A stretch of DNA of 64,000 nt from Fodinibius saliphilus (GCF_005869845.1 NZ_VAWF01000001.1:62001-126000), one strand, 5' to 3'. Counted from the first letter of the stretch, positions 53,280-62,760 are shown. The notes: generated from the letters alone by a model not told the origin. Numbers and translations are program-made.

Positions 53280-53781
53280 TTGCTTCTATTTCTAAGATTA
53301 AAGCGTCTTTTTCTAGAGAGTCTCCTTTAGCAACAGCAATAGATGATATTACGCCGTCAATAGGAGCTTTGAGTTCGTTTTCCATTTTCATAGCCTCAAG
53401 AATAGCAACGGGTGAGCCTAGTTCTACTTCATCGCCTTCGTTAACCAGTACTTCAAGAATTTTGCCTGGCATAGGGGCATTGAGTTCACCTTCTCCAATT
53501 TCACCGGCCCTTTTAAAGCCAAGCCGATCTAGTAGAAGGTCTTGTTCATTGCGAACATCCACAGTGTGCCAGTTGCCATTTAGGGTAAAAGAAACGGTGT
53601 GTTTATCGTACTCGACATTATCAATTTGATAAAGTTTTGTTCCCATTCGTAAAAGGTATCGCCCGTTTTCTTGTTGAGAAAAGTTGTAAGAGCGTATTTC
53701 ATCTTCAAATGCCACTTCACCGGACTCTTCCAGCAATTCCAGTTCCCTTGTTTGGTCGTCAATGATGGCTTCAAACTTCAT
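53272..53781 (-). CDS. biotin carboxyl carrier protein
   Basis: A 169-residue biotinyl-carrier protein. The C-terminal domain (APMPGKILEVLVNEGDEV, ILEAMKMENELKAPIDG) contains the biotin-accepting Lys132 in EAMKMEN. The first 90 residues are a beta-rich region common in Bacteroidota carriers of acetyl- or propionyl/methylmalonyl-CoA carboxylases. No carboxylase subunits lie in the window, so the partner enzyme is elsewhere. It overlaps murA by eight bases and starts three bases after the upstream 89-residue gene. Confidence 0.85.
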   Translation of the reverse strand: MKFEAIIDDQTRELELLEESGEVAFEDEIRSYNFSQQENGRYLLRMGTKLYQIDNVEYDKHTVSFTLNGNWHTVDVRNEQDLLLDRLGFKRAGEIGEGELNAPMPGKILEVLVNEGDEVELGSPVAILEAMKMENELKAPIDGVISSIAVAKGDSLEKDALILEIEASG

Positions 53782-53783
53782 AG

Positions 53784-54053
53784 TTATCGTGATTTAATTT
53801 CTTCGAGTCCTTTGCTTGTGGCTTGAAAGGTGAAATCTTGCAGATTATCGGTATCATAAAAACTGGTAAGAGCCATTTTATTACCGGTACGCTCATAGGC
53901 TTCTATAAACCCGAAACTTAACAGGTTAATAAGATCATCCCGTAATTCACCATGCAGTAGCTGTGTTTCTTCTTGAATAACCTGGAACTTTTCCGGGAAA
54001 ATGAGCTTTTCCAGTACGCACTTTTCTGTTTTTGTAACTTTTCTGTTGCCCAT
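53784..54053 (-). CDS. hypothetical protein, 89 aa
   Basis: A small soluble, charged protein without signal peptide. The order of helices (KTEKCVLEKLIFPEKFQVIQEE, LRDDLINLLSFGFIEAYE) followed by a short strand and TSKGLEEIKSR suggests a winged-helix-like fold, but no named family is recognised. It sits between a lipoprotein gene and the biotin carrier gene on the same strand with very short gaps, so it is expressed with murA. Could be a regulator of the operon; this is a guess. Confidence 0.65.
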   Translation of the reverse strand: MGNRKVTKTEKCVLEKLIFPEKFQVIQEETQLLHGELRDDLINLLSFGFIEAYERTGNKMALTSFYDTDNLQDFTFQATSKGLEEIKSR

Positions 54054-54109
54054 AAATATCTAACATTTTTGAAAGACTGAAAATAGGAGCCCTGTACCTA
54101 TTTCACAAC

Positions 54110-54634
54110 CTAATCTATTTGAATATCTCCATAGCTAATAAGGTTTTCGTTGTTATCATAAATCATTAAGCGATAGGTTGTTCTAGCATCTGAGCTTGAG
54201 TTCTCGGCAATAAGTGCGCCATCAATAGAAACTGTAGTCACGGCGCTGCTCAAATCGTTATTGCTGAGTTCTTTAATCAAAGGATAGTTTGAGTTACCGG
54301 GAAAGCGGAATTTATAGATTTTGATACCATCTATGACATCAGAAGCATTAGACTTGATTTGTAATGTTAAATTTTGATTATATCCCAGGGGATTAGGATG
54401 AGGATAGTCTGTAATATTAGATTTTATTTGTAATAGTCCACCGTACATGGGGCTAATATTCCAATCACGGTCATCAACACTGCCTACAACTTTGCCGCTC
54501 GTATTGGTATGGGTAATACCGTCAGGGGTAGCCAAAGCCTTGTCTTCGAACTTTCTTTGGTCATCACTTTTTGAGCAGTTAATAAGAATGAGTAAAGCAC
54601 AAAGGATTGTAGAGATAGAGATTGTTGAGTGCAC
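54110..54634 (-). CDS. lipoprotein, 174 aa
   Basis: A small lipoprotein: hydrophobic N-terminus, then lipobox LILINC near Cys20, followed by a Ser/Asp/Lys linker. The mature part is beta-rich (DWNISPMYGGLLQIKSN, VTTVSIDGALIAENS) without known domain. First gene of the murA-side cluster; its upstream region is shared with the divergent DUF3108 gene. Function unknown. Confidence 0.65.
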   Translation of the reverse strand: MHSTISISTILCALLILINCSKSDDQRKFEDKALATPDGITHTNTSGKVVGSVDDRDWNISPMYGGLLQIKSNITDYPHPNPLGYNQNLTLQIKSNASDVIDGIKIYKFRFPGNSNYPLIKELSNNDLSSAVTTVSIDGALIAENSSSDARTTYRLMIYDNNENLISYGDIQID

Positions 54635-54985
54635 GTTTATTGGTCTTGGTATGATATTCTATTTTATATTGATCTCAGTGAATTAAAACGGTAGAAATAA
54701 GTGATAATTGCTTATTACTTAGCTGTTATTTGATGATAATGAAGTAAAACCAAAAGCTGAAATTTATATATCGATGTTATCAATAAAATGATTTCTATCT
54801 AAATAAAATAAGGAATGGGGCGGGTTATTTATTAACTTTGACGCTTTAAAATACAATACAAAAATGAGGTCGGGCCTTTATTCATGAGATCTATAACCCG
54901 TTTTGGCATTGGGAAACAGAATATGCCGGCCATAGGTTTAGCAGATTTTTGAAGAGCTCGCTAATAAAAAACTATTCCAGGCTTG
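54635..54985. other. intergenic region between divergent genes
   Basis: About 350 bases without a credible gene. It holds a near-perfect hairpin AAGTGATAA-TTGC-TTATTACTT (54699-54720, one G-T pair) and, on the + strand, TAACTTTG at 54833-54840, which matches the Bacteroidota -7 consensus TAnnTTTG, though no TTG is found at the expected -33 position. The promoter of the DUF3108-dut-MFS genes is probably here but is not identified. Confidence 0.4.
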
Positions 54986-55804
54986 ATGTCTCCTAAGAGA
55001 TATATAACAATTGGACTGTTACTTTTCGTATTTGGACTGGCTGTGACAGCGCATGCTCAAGATTCACTAATGAGTTTTGAGCATGCAGATGATCCTCCCA
55101 AAATGAGTGAATTGCTTGAGTGGAAAGAAGTATTTACATATGAAGTTCGTTACAGTTTTTTCAAACTGGGAGAAGTACAAACGACGATTGTAACAGATAC
55201 TACATATAATGGGAAAAAAGTGTGGTGGTTACGAACTATTATTACATCAAATCCTGGTATTCCTTTCGTCGGCAAAGAGGAAAACCACTACAATACATTT
55301 ATGGTAGAGACCGATAGTTTGCCATATACACAGCTGTATTGGCGCGACAATGTAGATGAGGAGCAATTTAGAGCTGAACAATATCTATATGATTATAATG
55401 AAGAAAAGGTTTATTTCTCAAAAGATGGAGAACCAGTTGATACGTTGGCTTTGAGCGAACCCTCCAGTTCCGGACAGCTTATTTTTTATTACTCCAGGTT
55501 GTTAGCAGGTACCAACAGGAGTTACCGGTTACCGGTTTATTTGAAAGGTGAAAAAGGATATATCAACGGGGTGAACTCTACAGAAATTGAAATGCGGGAA
55601 TACAAAGCGTTTGATAAAGCAGTAAAAACGTACTATAGCCAAGGGGATGCTGATATCGATGGCCCCTTTGGGTTTACCGGCAAATATGAAGCTTGGTATA
55701 TTGCTGATAAACTTCGTGTACCTGCAGAAGCCCGGGCCAAGGTCTGGTTAGGCAATGTGAAAGTAAAGTTAATTGACTATAAAAAAGAACGAAGAGATTC
55801 ATGA
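54986..55804 (+). CDS. DUF3108 exported protein
   Basis: A 272-residue protein with a signal peptide (cut near AHAQ) and a beta-rich mature part. [20 protein letters not shown] and the repeated tryptophan/tyrosine strands match DUF3108, a periplasmic family of unknown function. The longest ORF starts at a TTG (54983) immediately before the ATG at 54986; the ATG is preferred. The stop overlaps the dut start (ATGA), so expression is linked. Confidence 0.8.
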   Translation: MSPKRYITIGLLLFVFGLAVTAHAQDSLMSFEHADDPPKMSELLEWKEVFTYEVRYSFFKLGEVQTTIVTDTTYNGKKVWWLRTIITSNPGIPFVGKEENHYNTFMVETDSLPYTQLYWRDNVDEEQFRAEQYLYDYNEEKVYFSKDGEPVDTLALSEPSSSGQLIFYYSRLLAGTNRSYRLPVYLKGEKGYINGVNSTEIEMREYKAFDKAVKTYYSQGDADIDGPFGFTGKYEAWYIADKLRVPAEARAKVWLGNVKVKLIDYKKERRDS

Positions 55805-56244
55805 AAATTCAGTTTAAAAAACTAGCTCACGCTAAAGATTTACCTTTGCCATCTTACGAATCAGCGAGTGCGGCGGGGATGGATATCCGGGCTGCATTGG
55901 AAGCCCCTATCGTATTAGCACCGGGAAAGCGAACACTTATCTCTACCGGTTTGAAGATGGCAATACCCCAAGGGTATGAAGCTCAAATTCGCCCGCGCAG
56001 TGGTTTGGCCTACCGTAATGGAATAACTATGCTTAATACTCCGGGAACAATTGATGCCGATTATCGCGGTGAGATAAAAGTATTAGCTGTAAACCTTGGG
56101 GAAGAACCCTTTGAGATTACTCATGGCGATCGGGTAGCCCAAATGATTATTGCTCCTGTGTTGCAGGCAGATATTGATGAGGTGGAAATATTGGCTGATA
56201 CTGATCGCGGGGAAGGCGGTTTTGGTAGTACTGGTATTAAGTAA
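55801..56244 (+). CDS. dut: deoxyuridine 5'-triphosphate nucleotidohydrolase
   Basis: A 147-residue trimeric dUTPase that hydrolyses dUTP to dUMP and keeps uracil out of DNA. All five motifs are visible: [38 protein letters not shown] and the C-terminal arm [10 protein letters not shown]. Normal length. It follows the DUF3108 gene with a four-base overlap and works downstream of the dCTP deaminase encoded at 43484. Confidence 0.97.
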   Translation: MKIQFKKLAHAKDLPLPSYESASAAGMDIRAALEAPIVLAPGKRTLISTGLKMAIPQGYEAQIRPRSGLAYRNGITMLNTPGTIDADYRGEIKVLAVNLGEEPFEITHGDRVAQMIIAPVLQADIDEVEILADTDRGEGGFGSTGIK

Positions 56245-56293
56245 TAGGCAGTAATATAAATATCAAAAATATTCAAAAGCATAGCTAACAACT

Positions 56294-57574
56294 TTGTTCG
56301 ATAGAATCCGCCCTTACATAAACCTGGTTTCTAATAATCAGGCCTATCGCCGACTATGGCTGAGCCAGGTAGTGTCAAATTTTGGAGATTGGTTTGGGAT
56401 CCTTGCGGTATATGCACTTATCACACGCTACTCGGATTCTGAATTTCTATTGGGACTAATCATTGTGGTTAAAATGATGAGTCTGGCCAGCTTTTCTCCC
56501 TTCGCAGGTTATCTGACAGACCGTTTTAACAGGCGTCGTATTATGATAATGTGTGATATGCTGAGGGCCATTATTGTCGCCGGTTTATTACTGGTCGTCT
56601 CATATGACACATTATGGCTTGCCTATGTACTTACTGCTTTGCAGATGATGCTATCGGCGGTATTTGAACCGGCCAAAACATCTTCAATTCCCAACGTGAC
56701 AACCGAAGAAGAGCTGGTAGATGCAAATGTACTTTCAGCTGCAAGCTGGAGCATCATCTTCACACTGGGAATGGGATTTGGAGGACTGGCAACGGCATGG
56801 TTGGGAACCGACTTGGTATTCATTATTGATGCTTGTACTTATCTGCTGTCGGCTTGGTTCATATATAAGGCCACAATACCACAAAAAAGGATGTCTGAAG
56901 CAGAGCTAAAACGTACCCGAAATCCCATTACCGGTATTGTAGAAGGATTTCAGTATCTGTGGAAGAATAAGCAGATCATGCGGCCTACATTGGCAAAAGC
57001 TAGTTATACCATGTTTCTGGGGGCACTAACCTATATGCTCATACTTATTTCCGAAGATGTACTGTTAATGGGAAGTATCGGAATTGGGCTCTTATACTCA
57101 GCTCGTGGGGTGGGCACGGGGATTGGGCCCATCATAGGTCGCAGGATTTTTAGTCAAGAGAAAGATTGGGTGCGTGCAATGGGTTTTTGCATGATCTTTG
57201 GGGGGGTAATGTATTCGATAGTAGGGCTTACCACCAGTTTAACGGTGATGCTAATTTTTGTTTTTATTGCCCACGCTGCCTCAGGGGCAAATTGGGTGAT
57301 GAGTACGGTGTTATTACAACGGCGCACACCCGATACGTTCAGGGGACGTGTTTTTAGTACCGAATGGTTGCTTTTTACCCTTGCCCAGTCTGCTTCTGTT
57401 TTAATTGCTTCATGGGTGCTTGAAAACAGGTGGTTCACCATACAGCAAGCAATGGTAGCCTTTGCTCTCGCTTTAAGCGTGATAGGGATAGTATGGCACT
57501 ATACTATTGCTAAAAAGGAGCAGGTCTATCAAAGTGAACAATCTTCTGAACTCAGTACGGCCCAAAATAGATAA
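56294..57574 (+). CDS. MFS transporter, 12 membrane segments
   Basis: A 426-residue major facilitator with about 12 hydrophobic segments. RRLWLSQVVSNFGDWFGILAVYALI at the start, and the loop FAGYLTDRFNRRRIMIMCDMLRA (motif A between TM2 and TM3), resemble the EntS/MFS_3 branch of drug and siderophore exporters. Start is TTG (no ATG is available before the first membrane helix). Substrate unknown. It is 49 bases after dut and ends at a hairpin shared with the convergent DUF2059 gene. Confidence 0.85.
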   Translation: MFDRIRPYINLVSNNQAYRRLWLSQVVSNFGDWFGILAVYALITRYSDSEFLLGLIIVVKMMSLASFSPFAGYLTDRFNRRRIMIMCDMLRAIIVAGLLLVVSYDTLWLAYVLTALQMMLSAVFEPAKTSSIPNVTTEEELVDANVLSAASWSIIFTLGMGFGGLATAWLGTDLVFIIDACTYLLSAWFIYKATIPQKRMSEAELKRTRNPITGIVEGFQYLWKNKQIMRPTLAKASYTMFLGALTYMLILISEDVLLMGSIGIGLLYSARGVGTGIGPIIGRRIFSQEKDWVRAMGFCMIFGGVMYSIVGLTTSLTVMLIFVFIAHAASGANWVMSTVLLQRRTPDTFRGRVFSTEWLLFTLAQSASVLIASWVLENRWFTIQQAMVAFALALSVIGIVWHYTIAKKEQVYQSEQSSELSTAQNR

Positions 57575-57606
57575 GTTCCCAGTCTTAGAGAAAACCGGGA
57601 ACTTAT
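57571..57606. terminator. hairpin between convergent MFS and DUF2059 genes
   Basis: ATAAGTTCCC (57571-57580) and GGGAACTTAT (57597-57606) are perfectly complementary over ten bases, overlapping the MFS stop codon. T runs are short on both strands, so termination strength is uncertain. Confidence 0.55.
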
Positions 57607-57641
57607 TAATTACAAGGATTCTTAAATATTTGGATGGCAGA

Positions 57642-58088
57642 CTAATTCCCTTGCATATTCCGCATGATTTTTTGCTGCAGCTCCATCTGGTGATCCTTGA
57701 TCACCCCTTGTGTTATTTTTGCCGTTTCTTCAGTAATCGTTGGCGTAAGGCGAGCATACTTCTGACCGATATCACTGTTGTAAAAAGCCGTTAGTTCCCG
57801 AATTTCATCTTCCGTAAAGGTCTCTTTGTATACCTTTTTTATATCATCTCCAATGTTTTTCCAATTAATATATTTATGGAAGAAATCTGACATGATATCT
57901 TGATGTTGCGCCATCTGAGGTGAGGCTTGAACTTGCAGCTTTAACATACGGTCGGCAGATTCTGTAATCTGCTCTTTCATATGCATCACTTCCATAAGCT
58001 CATTGACCGCTTGCATATGCGAATCGATTTGAGCAAAAGCAGTAGCTGAAAATATAAATAGGAAAACTGTTAATAGAATTTTCTTCAT
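57642..58088 (-). CDS. DUF2059 exported protein
   Basis: About 148 residues: signal peptide (MKKILLTVFLFIFSATAFA) and an all-helical mature part. FTEDEIRELTAFYNSDIGQKYARLTPTITEE is the DUF2059 signature, a periplasmic family of unknown function. The ATG at 58088 gives the signal peptide; the longest ORF begins 13 codons earlier at a TTG. Confidence 0.82.
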   Translation of the reverse strand: MKKILLTVFLFIFSATAFAQIDSHMQAVNELMEVMHMKEQITESADRMLKLQVQASPQMAQHQDIMSDFFHKYINWKNIGDDIKKVYKETFTEDEIRELTAFYNSDIGQKYARLTPTITEETAKITQGVIKDHQMELQQKIMRNMQGN

Positions 58089-58241
58089 TGGTATAGATTT
58101 AGTTATAGGCTGTGGCAGTTTTCTCAAGCAGAGTAGGACTTGGAAAACCGGGATTATATGATGAATAGGGCCTTCTTCTATGTGCCCCTTTTAGAATATT
58201 GATCTATCAATTAGATGGTAGAGGATTATCAAAGTCTTCTA

Positions 58242-58769
58242 TTACTCAAAATGTTTTCGCTCTTTTTCATAATCTTCGTCAGAAACAAGTCCCTGTTGCC
58301 ATAGTCCCGTGAGGTAGTCCATACGTTCTTTGGTACCGGGTTTATGATCTGGCTTTTTCGGTTTGTTATCTTCTTTCTGTTTTAACCGTTCTTTTTGATC
58401 ATAGATTGCTTTTTCTAGCAGGTCTTTCAACTTATAGGGGGTTTCCAATCCCCGGAGGGTCATTGAAAAAGCTGAAGTATATAGTGTGATATTACCTACA
58501 CCCATTTTCTCTTGGATCCAATCTTGTTCTACTTCGACCTTTTCAATATTTACCAGGTCAATATTACGTTGGTATTTATCATCTCGTGAAGTTATCTGAG
58601 TGTCAGTAAATTGGTACCTATACTTTTTGTGTTTTTGCTTAATCCAATAAAGGAGTGCCAGTCCGACACCAAAAACAGGAATGAGCAAAACTGAAAAAAT
58701 GTAACCCAAAATATGGTTTTTCCAGCTCGTTGAAAGGGATATCGTTTTTAATTTTGGTTGGTCAACCAT
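58242..58769 (-). CDS. membrane protein with bacterial PH-like and SHOCT-like regions
   Basis: A 175-residue protein. A hydrophobic segment (about 21-42) is followed by KYRYQFTDTQITSRDDKYQRNIDLVNIEKVEVEQ, the strand pattern of the bPH_2 membrane PH-like domain, then a charged linker and a C-terminal LTGLWQQGLVSDEDYEKERKHF, a SHOCT-like oligomerisation helix pair. Function unknown. It is divergent from the ccm cluster across 164 bases. Confidence 0.72.
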   Translation of the reverse strand: MVDQPKLKTISLSTSWKNHILGYIFSVLLIPVFGVGLALLYWIKQKHKKYRYQFTDTQITSRDDKYQRNIDLVNIEKVEVEQDWIQEKMGVGNITLYTSAFSMTLRGLETPYKLKDLLEKAIYDQKERLKQKEDNKPKKPDHKPGTKERMDYLTGLWQQGLVSDEDYEKERKHFE

Positions 58770-58933
58770 AAGAAAAAGATCTCAATTTGAAGAGCATAAA
58801 TGTAACACTATAAATTTAGGTAAAATTCGGTAAATACAAAGGGTAAATGACTAAGTTTTCCCAAACAGATTTCGTATATTGTGGGGCTCTCGTGTAAAAT
58901 TGATTTAGCCATAAGAAGAGTACGAATTAATAT

Positions 58934-59599
58934 ATGACGTTAAAACCTTGGAAATATCTTGTAGCGCTGTGGATGACCGCAGTGATTGTTTGTGGCTTTT
59001 TAATCCCGATCCCCGAAATCCCGGTACTGGAAGAATCAGCTAGGAATTTATTTCTGCACGTGCCCATGTGGTTTACAATGGCGGTTTGTTTTGCCTTGGG
59101 CCTGTTTTACAGCATAAAATATCTGAATGATCCTGATCTGGCCGTTGATAGAAAGGCCGAGACAGCTACACAGATTGGGTTGCTTTTTGGGATCTGTGGT
59201 TTGTTAACAGGAGCATTATGGGCGCGATTCACATGGGGAACCTGGTGGACATTCTCAGAGCCAAGGATGAATTTATCGGCTTTGGGGATGATGATTTATG
59301 TCGCATATTTTGTATTGCGTACCGCTTTTGATAATCCCGAAAAACGAGCAAAAATTGCTGCCGTGTTTAATGTTTTTGCAGCAACGACGATACCTTTTTT
59401 ACTTTATATTATTCCGCGGCAGTTACCAAGCCTGCACCCTGGTGCAGACGGGAATCCTGCTTTTAGTGAAATTACAGCACCGGAATTGAGATATATATTT
59501 TATCCGGCGGTCGTTGGATTTATCGCCTTAGCCATTTGGCTAATTGATATCTTAAATCGATATAAAAAAATTAAGCACCAAATAGAACAACCTCTATGA
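58934..59599 (+). CDS. ccmC: heme exporter/cytochrome c biogenesis protein CcmC
   Basis: A 221-residue membrane protein with six hydrophobic segments that loads heme onto CcmE in system I cytochrome c maturation. The flanking heme ligands are His in NLFLHVPMW (about 43) and LPSLHPGADG (about 175). The tryptophan-rich WWD region reads WGTWWTFSEPRMN instead of the classical WGTWWxWDPRLT, a variant form. Overlaps the ccmD-like gene by four bases. Confidence 0.9.
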   Translation: MTLKPWKYLVALWMTAVIVCGFLIPIPEIPVLEESARNLFLHVPMWFTMAVCFALGLFYSIKYLNDPDLAVDRKAETATQIGLLFGICGLLTGALWARFTWGTWWTFSEPRMNLSALGMMIYVAYFVLRTAFDNPEKRAKIAAVFNVFAATTIPFLLYIIPRQLPSLHPGADGNPAFSEITAPELRYIFYPAVVGFIALAIWLIDILNRYKKIKHQIEQPL

Positions 59600-59859
59600 G
59601 TTTTCCATTAATACAAGTACAAGAAGATACGGCTGCGGTCGTTGATACACTGTCGAAGTCATATTCCTCAAAATGGGAGGCCTCGGCAGGGCTTGAAGAA
59701 GCGGGACCTGTGATGCAGGCTATGGCTTCGAATGATCTTATTTTTATCGTGTTGGGTGTTAGCCTGATTATATGGCTGGTGTTATTGTTCTTCATTATTC
59801 GTACGGATAAAAAAGTAGGGCAGCTCGAAAAGAAACTTAATAATTCAAATACAGATTAA
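59596..59859 (+). CDS. ccmD: CcmD-like small membrane protein
   Basis: An 87-residue protein with one membrane helix (about 49-70) flanked by an acidic N-terminal part and a charged tail (RTDKKVGQLEKKLNN). By size, single helix and place between ccmC and ccmE it fits CcmD, which helps release holo-CcmE from CcmABC. The N-terminal part is longer than in proteobacterial CcmD (about 70 aa), so the name rests mainly on context. Confidence 0.65.
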   Translation: MSFPLIQVQEDTAAVVDTLSKSYSSKWEASAGLEEAGPVMQAMASNDLIFIVLGVSLIIWLVLLFFIIRTDKKVGQLEKKLNNSNTD

Positions 59860-59861
59860 AT

Positions 59862-60260
59862 ATGAAACCAAAACTTATTATTGGCATCGTTGCCATCGTT
59901 GGTTTTACTTCATTGCTGATGTACAATTTTGGAAACAGCATTAGCACTTATGTGAACTTTGAACAAGCTTCAGGCATGGAGGGGGCGCATGTTGTTGGAA
60001 CCCTTGATAAATCCAAAGATTATGGGTTTTCAATGAAAAATAAGCAGTTATCGTTTTACATGAAGGATGAAGATGGTAATGTACGGCGCGTAATCTATCC
60101 GAAAACCAAACCTAACAACTTTGAAGAGGCTGATAAGCTTGTTGTTATCGGCAAGATGGAAAATGGGGTGTTTTATGCCAATGAAATGTTGATGAAATGC
60201 CCTTCCAAGTATAACAATAACGACGGTTCACAATTCCAAAAAGCGTCAAAGAGCTCGTAA
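59862..60260 (+). CDS. ccmE: heme chaperone CcmE, CxxxY type
   Basis: A 132-residue OB-fold heme chaperone with one N-terminal membrane anchor. Family marks are VVGTLDKSKDYGF, FYMKDEDG, YPKTKPNNFEEADKLVVIGKMENGVFYANEMLMKCPSKY. The heme-binding motif is Cys113-P-S-K-Tyr117, not the HxxxY of E. coli CcmE. This CxxxY variant is known from archaea and Desulfovibrio. It receives heme from CcmC and passes it to CcmF, which follows four bases on. Confidence 0.93.
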   Translation: MKPKLIIGIVAIVGFTSLLMYNFGNSISTYVNFEQASGMEGAHVVGTLDKSKDYGFSMKNKQLSFYMKDEDGNVRRVIYPKTKPNNFEEADKLVVIGKMENGVFYANEMLMKCPSKYNNNDGSQFQKASKSS

Positions 60261-60263
60261 AGA

Positions 60264-62759
60264 ATGATTGGTTTTTTAGGTAAGCTATCTATTAATGCAG
60301 CATTTTTGTGTTCTATCTTGGCTGCTGTCGGTTATTTTCTGTATTCAAGAAAGGATAACAATCAATATTTCAAAGTTTCAAACTGGTTGTTTGGCTTCCA
60401 GGGGCTTTTCCTGGCCGTTGCTTCTGGATTCCTAATGTATATAATCTTGACGCACCAGTTTAACTTCTACTATGTATATAACTATACCAGCAGTGATCTG
60501 CAGCTCAAGTATTTGATATCTGCTTTCTGGGGAGGCCAAGAAGGTAGCTTTATGCTTTGGATCCTGGTATCAACGCTACTCGGGTTTGGCTTGATGAAAT
60601 GGACCCGCAAACCGTTTCGCGGTCCTGTTCTCTTCTTTTTGACCCTAACACAGGTGTTTCTGTTATCTATGGTCGTTGGGTTGCCCATAGGAGATTTCAC
60701 TATTGGTGCTTCTCCATTTCGTACGCTGGCAGAGGCGATGCCTAATGCGCCCTTTCTTCAATCAAATCCTGATTTTGTGCCTCAAGACGGTAAGGGGTTA
60801 AACGACCTGCTCAAAAGTCCTTGGATGATGATTCATCCCCCGATTTTATTTGTAGGTTTTGCCATGATGACGATCCCGTATTGTTTTGCTATGGCAGCTC
60901 TCTGGAAACGAAAATACAACGAATGGGTAGGGCCGGCACTTCCGTGGACACTTGGTGCTAATGTTGCTTTACTTACAGCCATTTTCTTGGGCGGGTATTG
61001 GGCGTATGTGACTCTCTCATTTGGTGGGTACTGGGCGTGGGATCCCGTAGAAAATGCTTCTTTTGTACCATGGCTTTTGGGCACAGCGGGCATTCATACG
61101 ATGATTATTCAGCGTAAAAGTTCGACCTCCCAGAAAGCCTCTTTACTCTTTGCCATTTTAGCGTATGTAGCCATAGTATATGAAACCTTCTTGACCCGGT
61201 CCGGGGTATTATCAGACTCCTCGGTACACAGTTTTGTTGATTTGGGGCTGTATAACCAGCTTGTCCTTTTTATGGCTGTAGTTACCCTCGTTGGACTGGG
61301 ACTCTTTTTTTACCGCTACAAGGAGCTTCCATCACAGCAAAAAGAGTCGAAGTTTTTGAGCCGTGAATTCATGACCTTTGCCGGGGCAATGATTCTTTTC
61401 CTAATAGGATTAGTGATTATCCTGGGAACCAGTTCCCCAATTATTGGGCGGCTTTTTGTAGATAACCCCACACCGCCGGAGGTAAGTTTTTACAATGAGT
61501 GGACGATGCCACTGGCAATGATTGCAGCAATATTTACCGTGTTGGGCCAATATCTGTTCTGGAAAAGGCAAGATGCCGAATCATTGACCAATGATCTGTT
61601 ATGGCCGGTAGCCATAGCTTGTGTACTAACCCTTGCTTCTATAATACTGGGTAACGTACGTAATATCTACTATATGTTTTATTTATTAACAGCATGGTTC
61701 ACGGTAGTCGGTAACAGCGTGATAATGTTACGCCTTATACGTAAGAATCCAATGCTTATTGGCGGGGTTTTGAGTCATATTGGTTTTGGTGTGCTTTTAT
61801 TGGGGATACTAGCCTCTTCGGCCTACAATAAAAATCTACTGGACCAGTCGATGAAAAATTATAACGCGGCTATTGAACGTGGTGAAGTGACGGATGAGCA
61901 GGGATTTCTGAAGACGCAAAAAGTGAACTTTTTGGAACTCAAACTGAATCAACCAAAAATTGTTGATGATAAATACAAAGTAACCTACAAAGGATATACA
62001 CTTCGTAACCAGGAGCGCCCTGGTCAGCAGCAGTATATTATTCAATTTGAGCCGGCTGATGGGAGTGGCCAACAGTTTACTTTGAAGCCTAAGGTATACC
62101 CAATGTTATCTTCCTCTTCAATGGGTAATATTCAGTGGTCGGTAAGTCCCGACGTAAGAACCGGGTGGCTTAGTGATATTTACCTGTATGTATCGGGCAG
62201 TGCCTATGTAGAACGTCGTAATGAGCAAGCTAAGGAGCAAGCGAAACAAAGAAACCAGCCGGTGTCTTCCACACAGAAAGATTCGCTTAGAAAACAGAAG
62301 ATAACGCTGGGCAAAGGCCAAACTGTTGCGGTAGGAAGTTATGATCTCACCTTTAATAGTTACGGAGAAATTCAAAATAAAAAGCTGCAAGACAGCACGA
62401 TGGTAGCAGTGCGTGCTAATCTTGAAATATCACCGCGAGGTAGTGATAGCTCTGCACCTTTATCACCGATATTCTCGGTATACAGTAAAGATGGTGAAAA
62501 CTGGACATACGCTCCTCCGGTGAAGATACCCGGCGAAAAGGAGGCTTCTATTCAGTTTAGTCGCGTAGATCCTACAGATGGAGATATCGAGCTTACTATT
62601 CGCGGTATAGATGAGAAAGTAGAAGAGGAGTGGGTATTACTCGTGGCCGAAGAGAAACCGTTTATATCGGTTGTATGGCTTGGTACCTTTTTGTTAATGG
62701 CTGGATTTAGCGTTTCCATTTTCCGACATTGGGGTAGGGAACGAAAAAAATCTGCTTGA
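60264..62759 (+). CDS. ccmF: cytochrome c heme lyase CcmF
   Basis: An 831-residue polytopic membrane protein that attaches heme to apocytochrome c. WMMIHPPILFVGF contains a conserved periplasmic His, WAWDPVENASFVPWL is the WWD heme-handling domain, and ETFLTRSGVLSDSSVHSF is the following signature. About 14 membrane segments are followed by a large soluble periplasmic part (540-790) and a final helix. ccmA, ccmB, ccmG and ccmH are not in this window. Confidence 0.95.
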   Translation: MIGFLGKLSINAAFLCSILAAVGYFLYSRKDNNQYFKVSNWLFGFQGLFLAVASGFLMYIILTHQFNFYYVYNYTSSDLQLKYLISAFWGGQEGSFMLWILVSTLLGFGLMKWTRKPFRGPVLFFLTLTQVFLLSMVVGLPIGDFTIGASPFRTLAEAMPNAPFLQSNPDFVPQDGKGLNDLLKSPWMMIHPPILFVGFAMMTIPYCFAMAALWKRKYNEWVGPALPWTLGANVALLTAIFLGGYWAYVTLSFGGYWAWDPVENASFVPWLLGTAGIHTMIIQRKSSTSQKASLLFAILAYVAIVYETFLTRSGVLSDSSVHSFVDLGLYNQLVLFMAVVTLVGLGLFFYRYKELPSQQKESKFLSREFMTFAGAMILFLIGLVIILGTSSPIIGRLFVDNPTPPEVSFYNEWTMPLAMIAAIFTVLGQYLFWKRQDAESLTNDLLWPVAIACVLTLASIILGNVRNIYYMFYLLTAWFTVVGNSVIMLRLIRKNPMLIGGVLSHIGFGVLLLGILASSAYNKNLLDQSMKNYNAAIERGEVTDEQGFLKTQKVNFLELKLNQPKIVDDKYKVTYKGYTLRNQERPGQQQYIIQFEPADGSGQQFTLKPKVYPMLSSSSMGNIQWSVSPDVRTGWLSDIYLYVSGSAYVERRNEQAKEQAKQRNQPVSSTQKDSLRKQKITLGKGQTVAVGSYDLTFNSYGEIQNKKLQDSTMVAVRANLEISPRGSDSSAPLSPIFSVYSKDGENWTYAPPVKIPGEKEASIQFSRVDPTDGDIELTIRGIDEKVEEEWVLLVAEEKPFISVVWLGTFLLMAGFSVSIFRHWGRERKKSA

Positions 62760-62760
62760 C

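Noticed and set aside
54833-54840. TAACTTTG as a full Bacteroidota-type promoter
   Set aside because: Only the -7 half matches; no TTG lies at the expected -33 distance.
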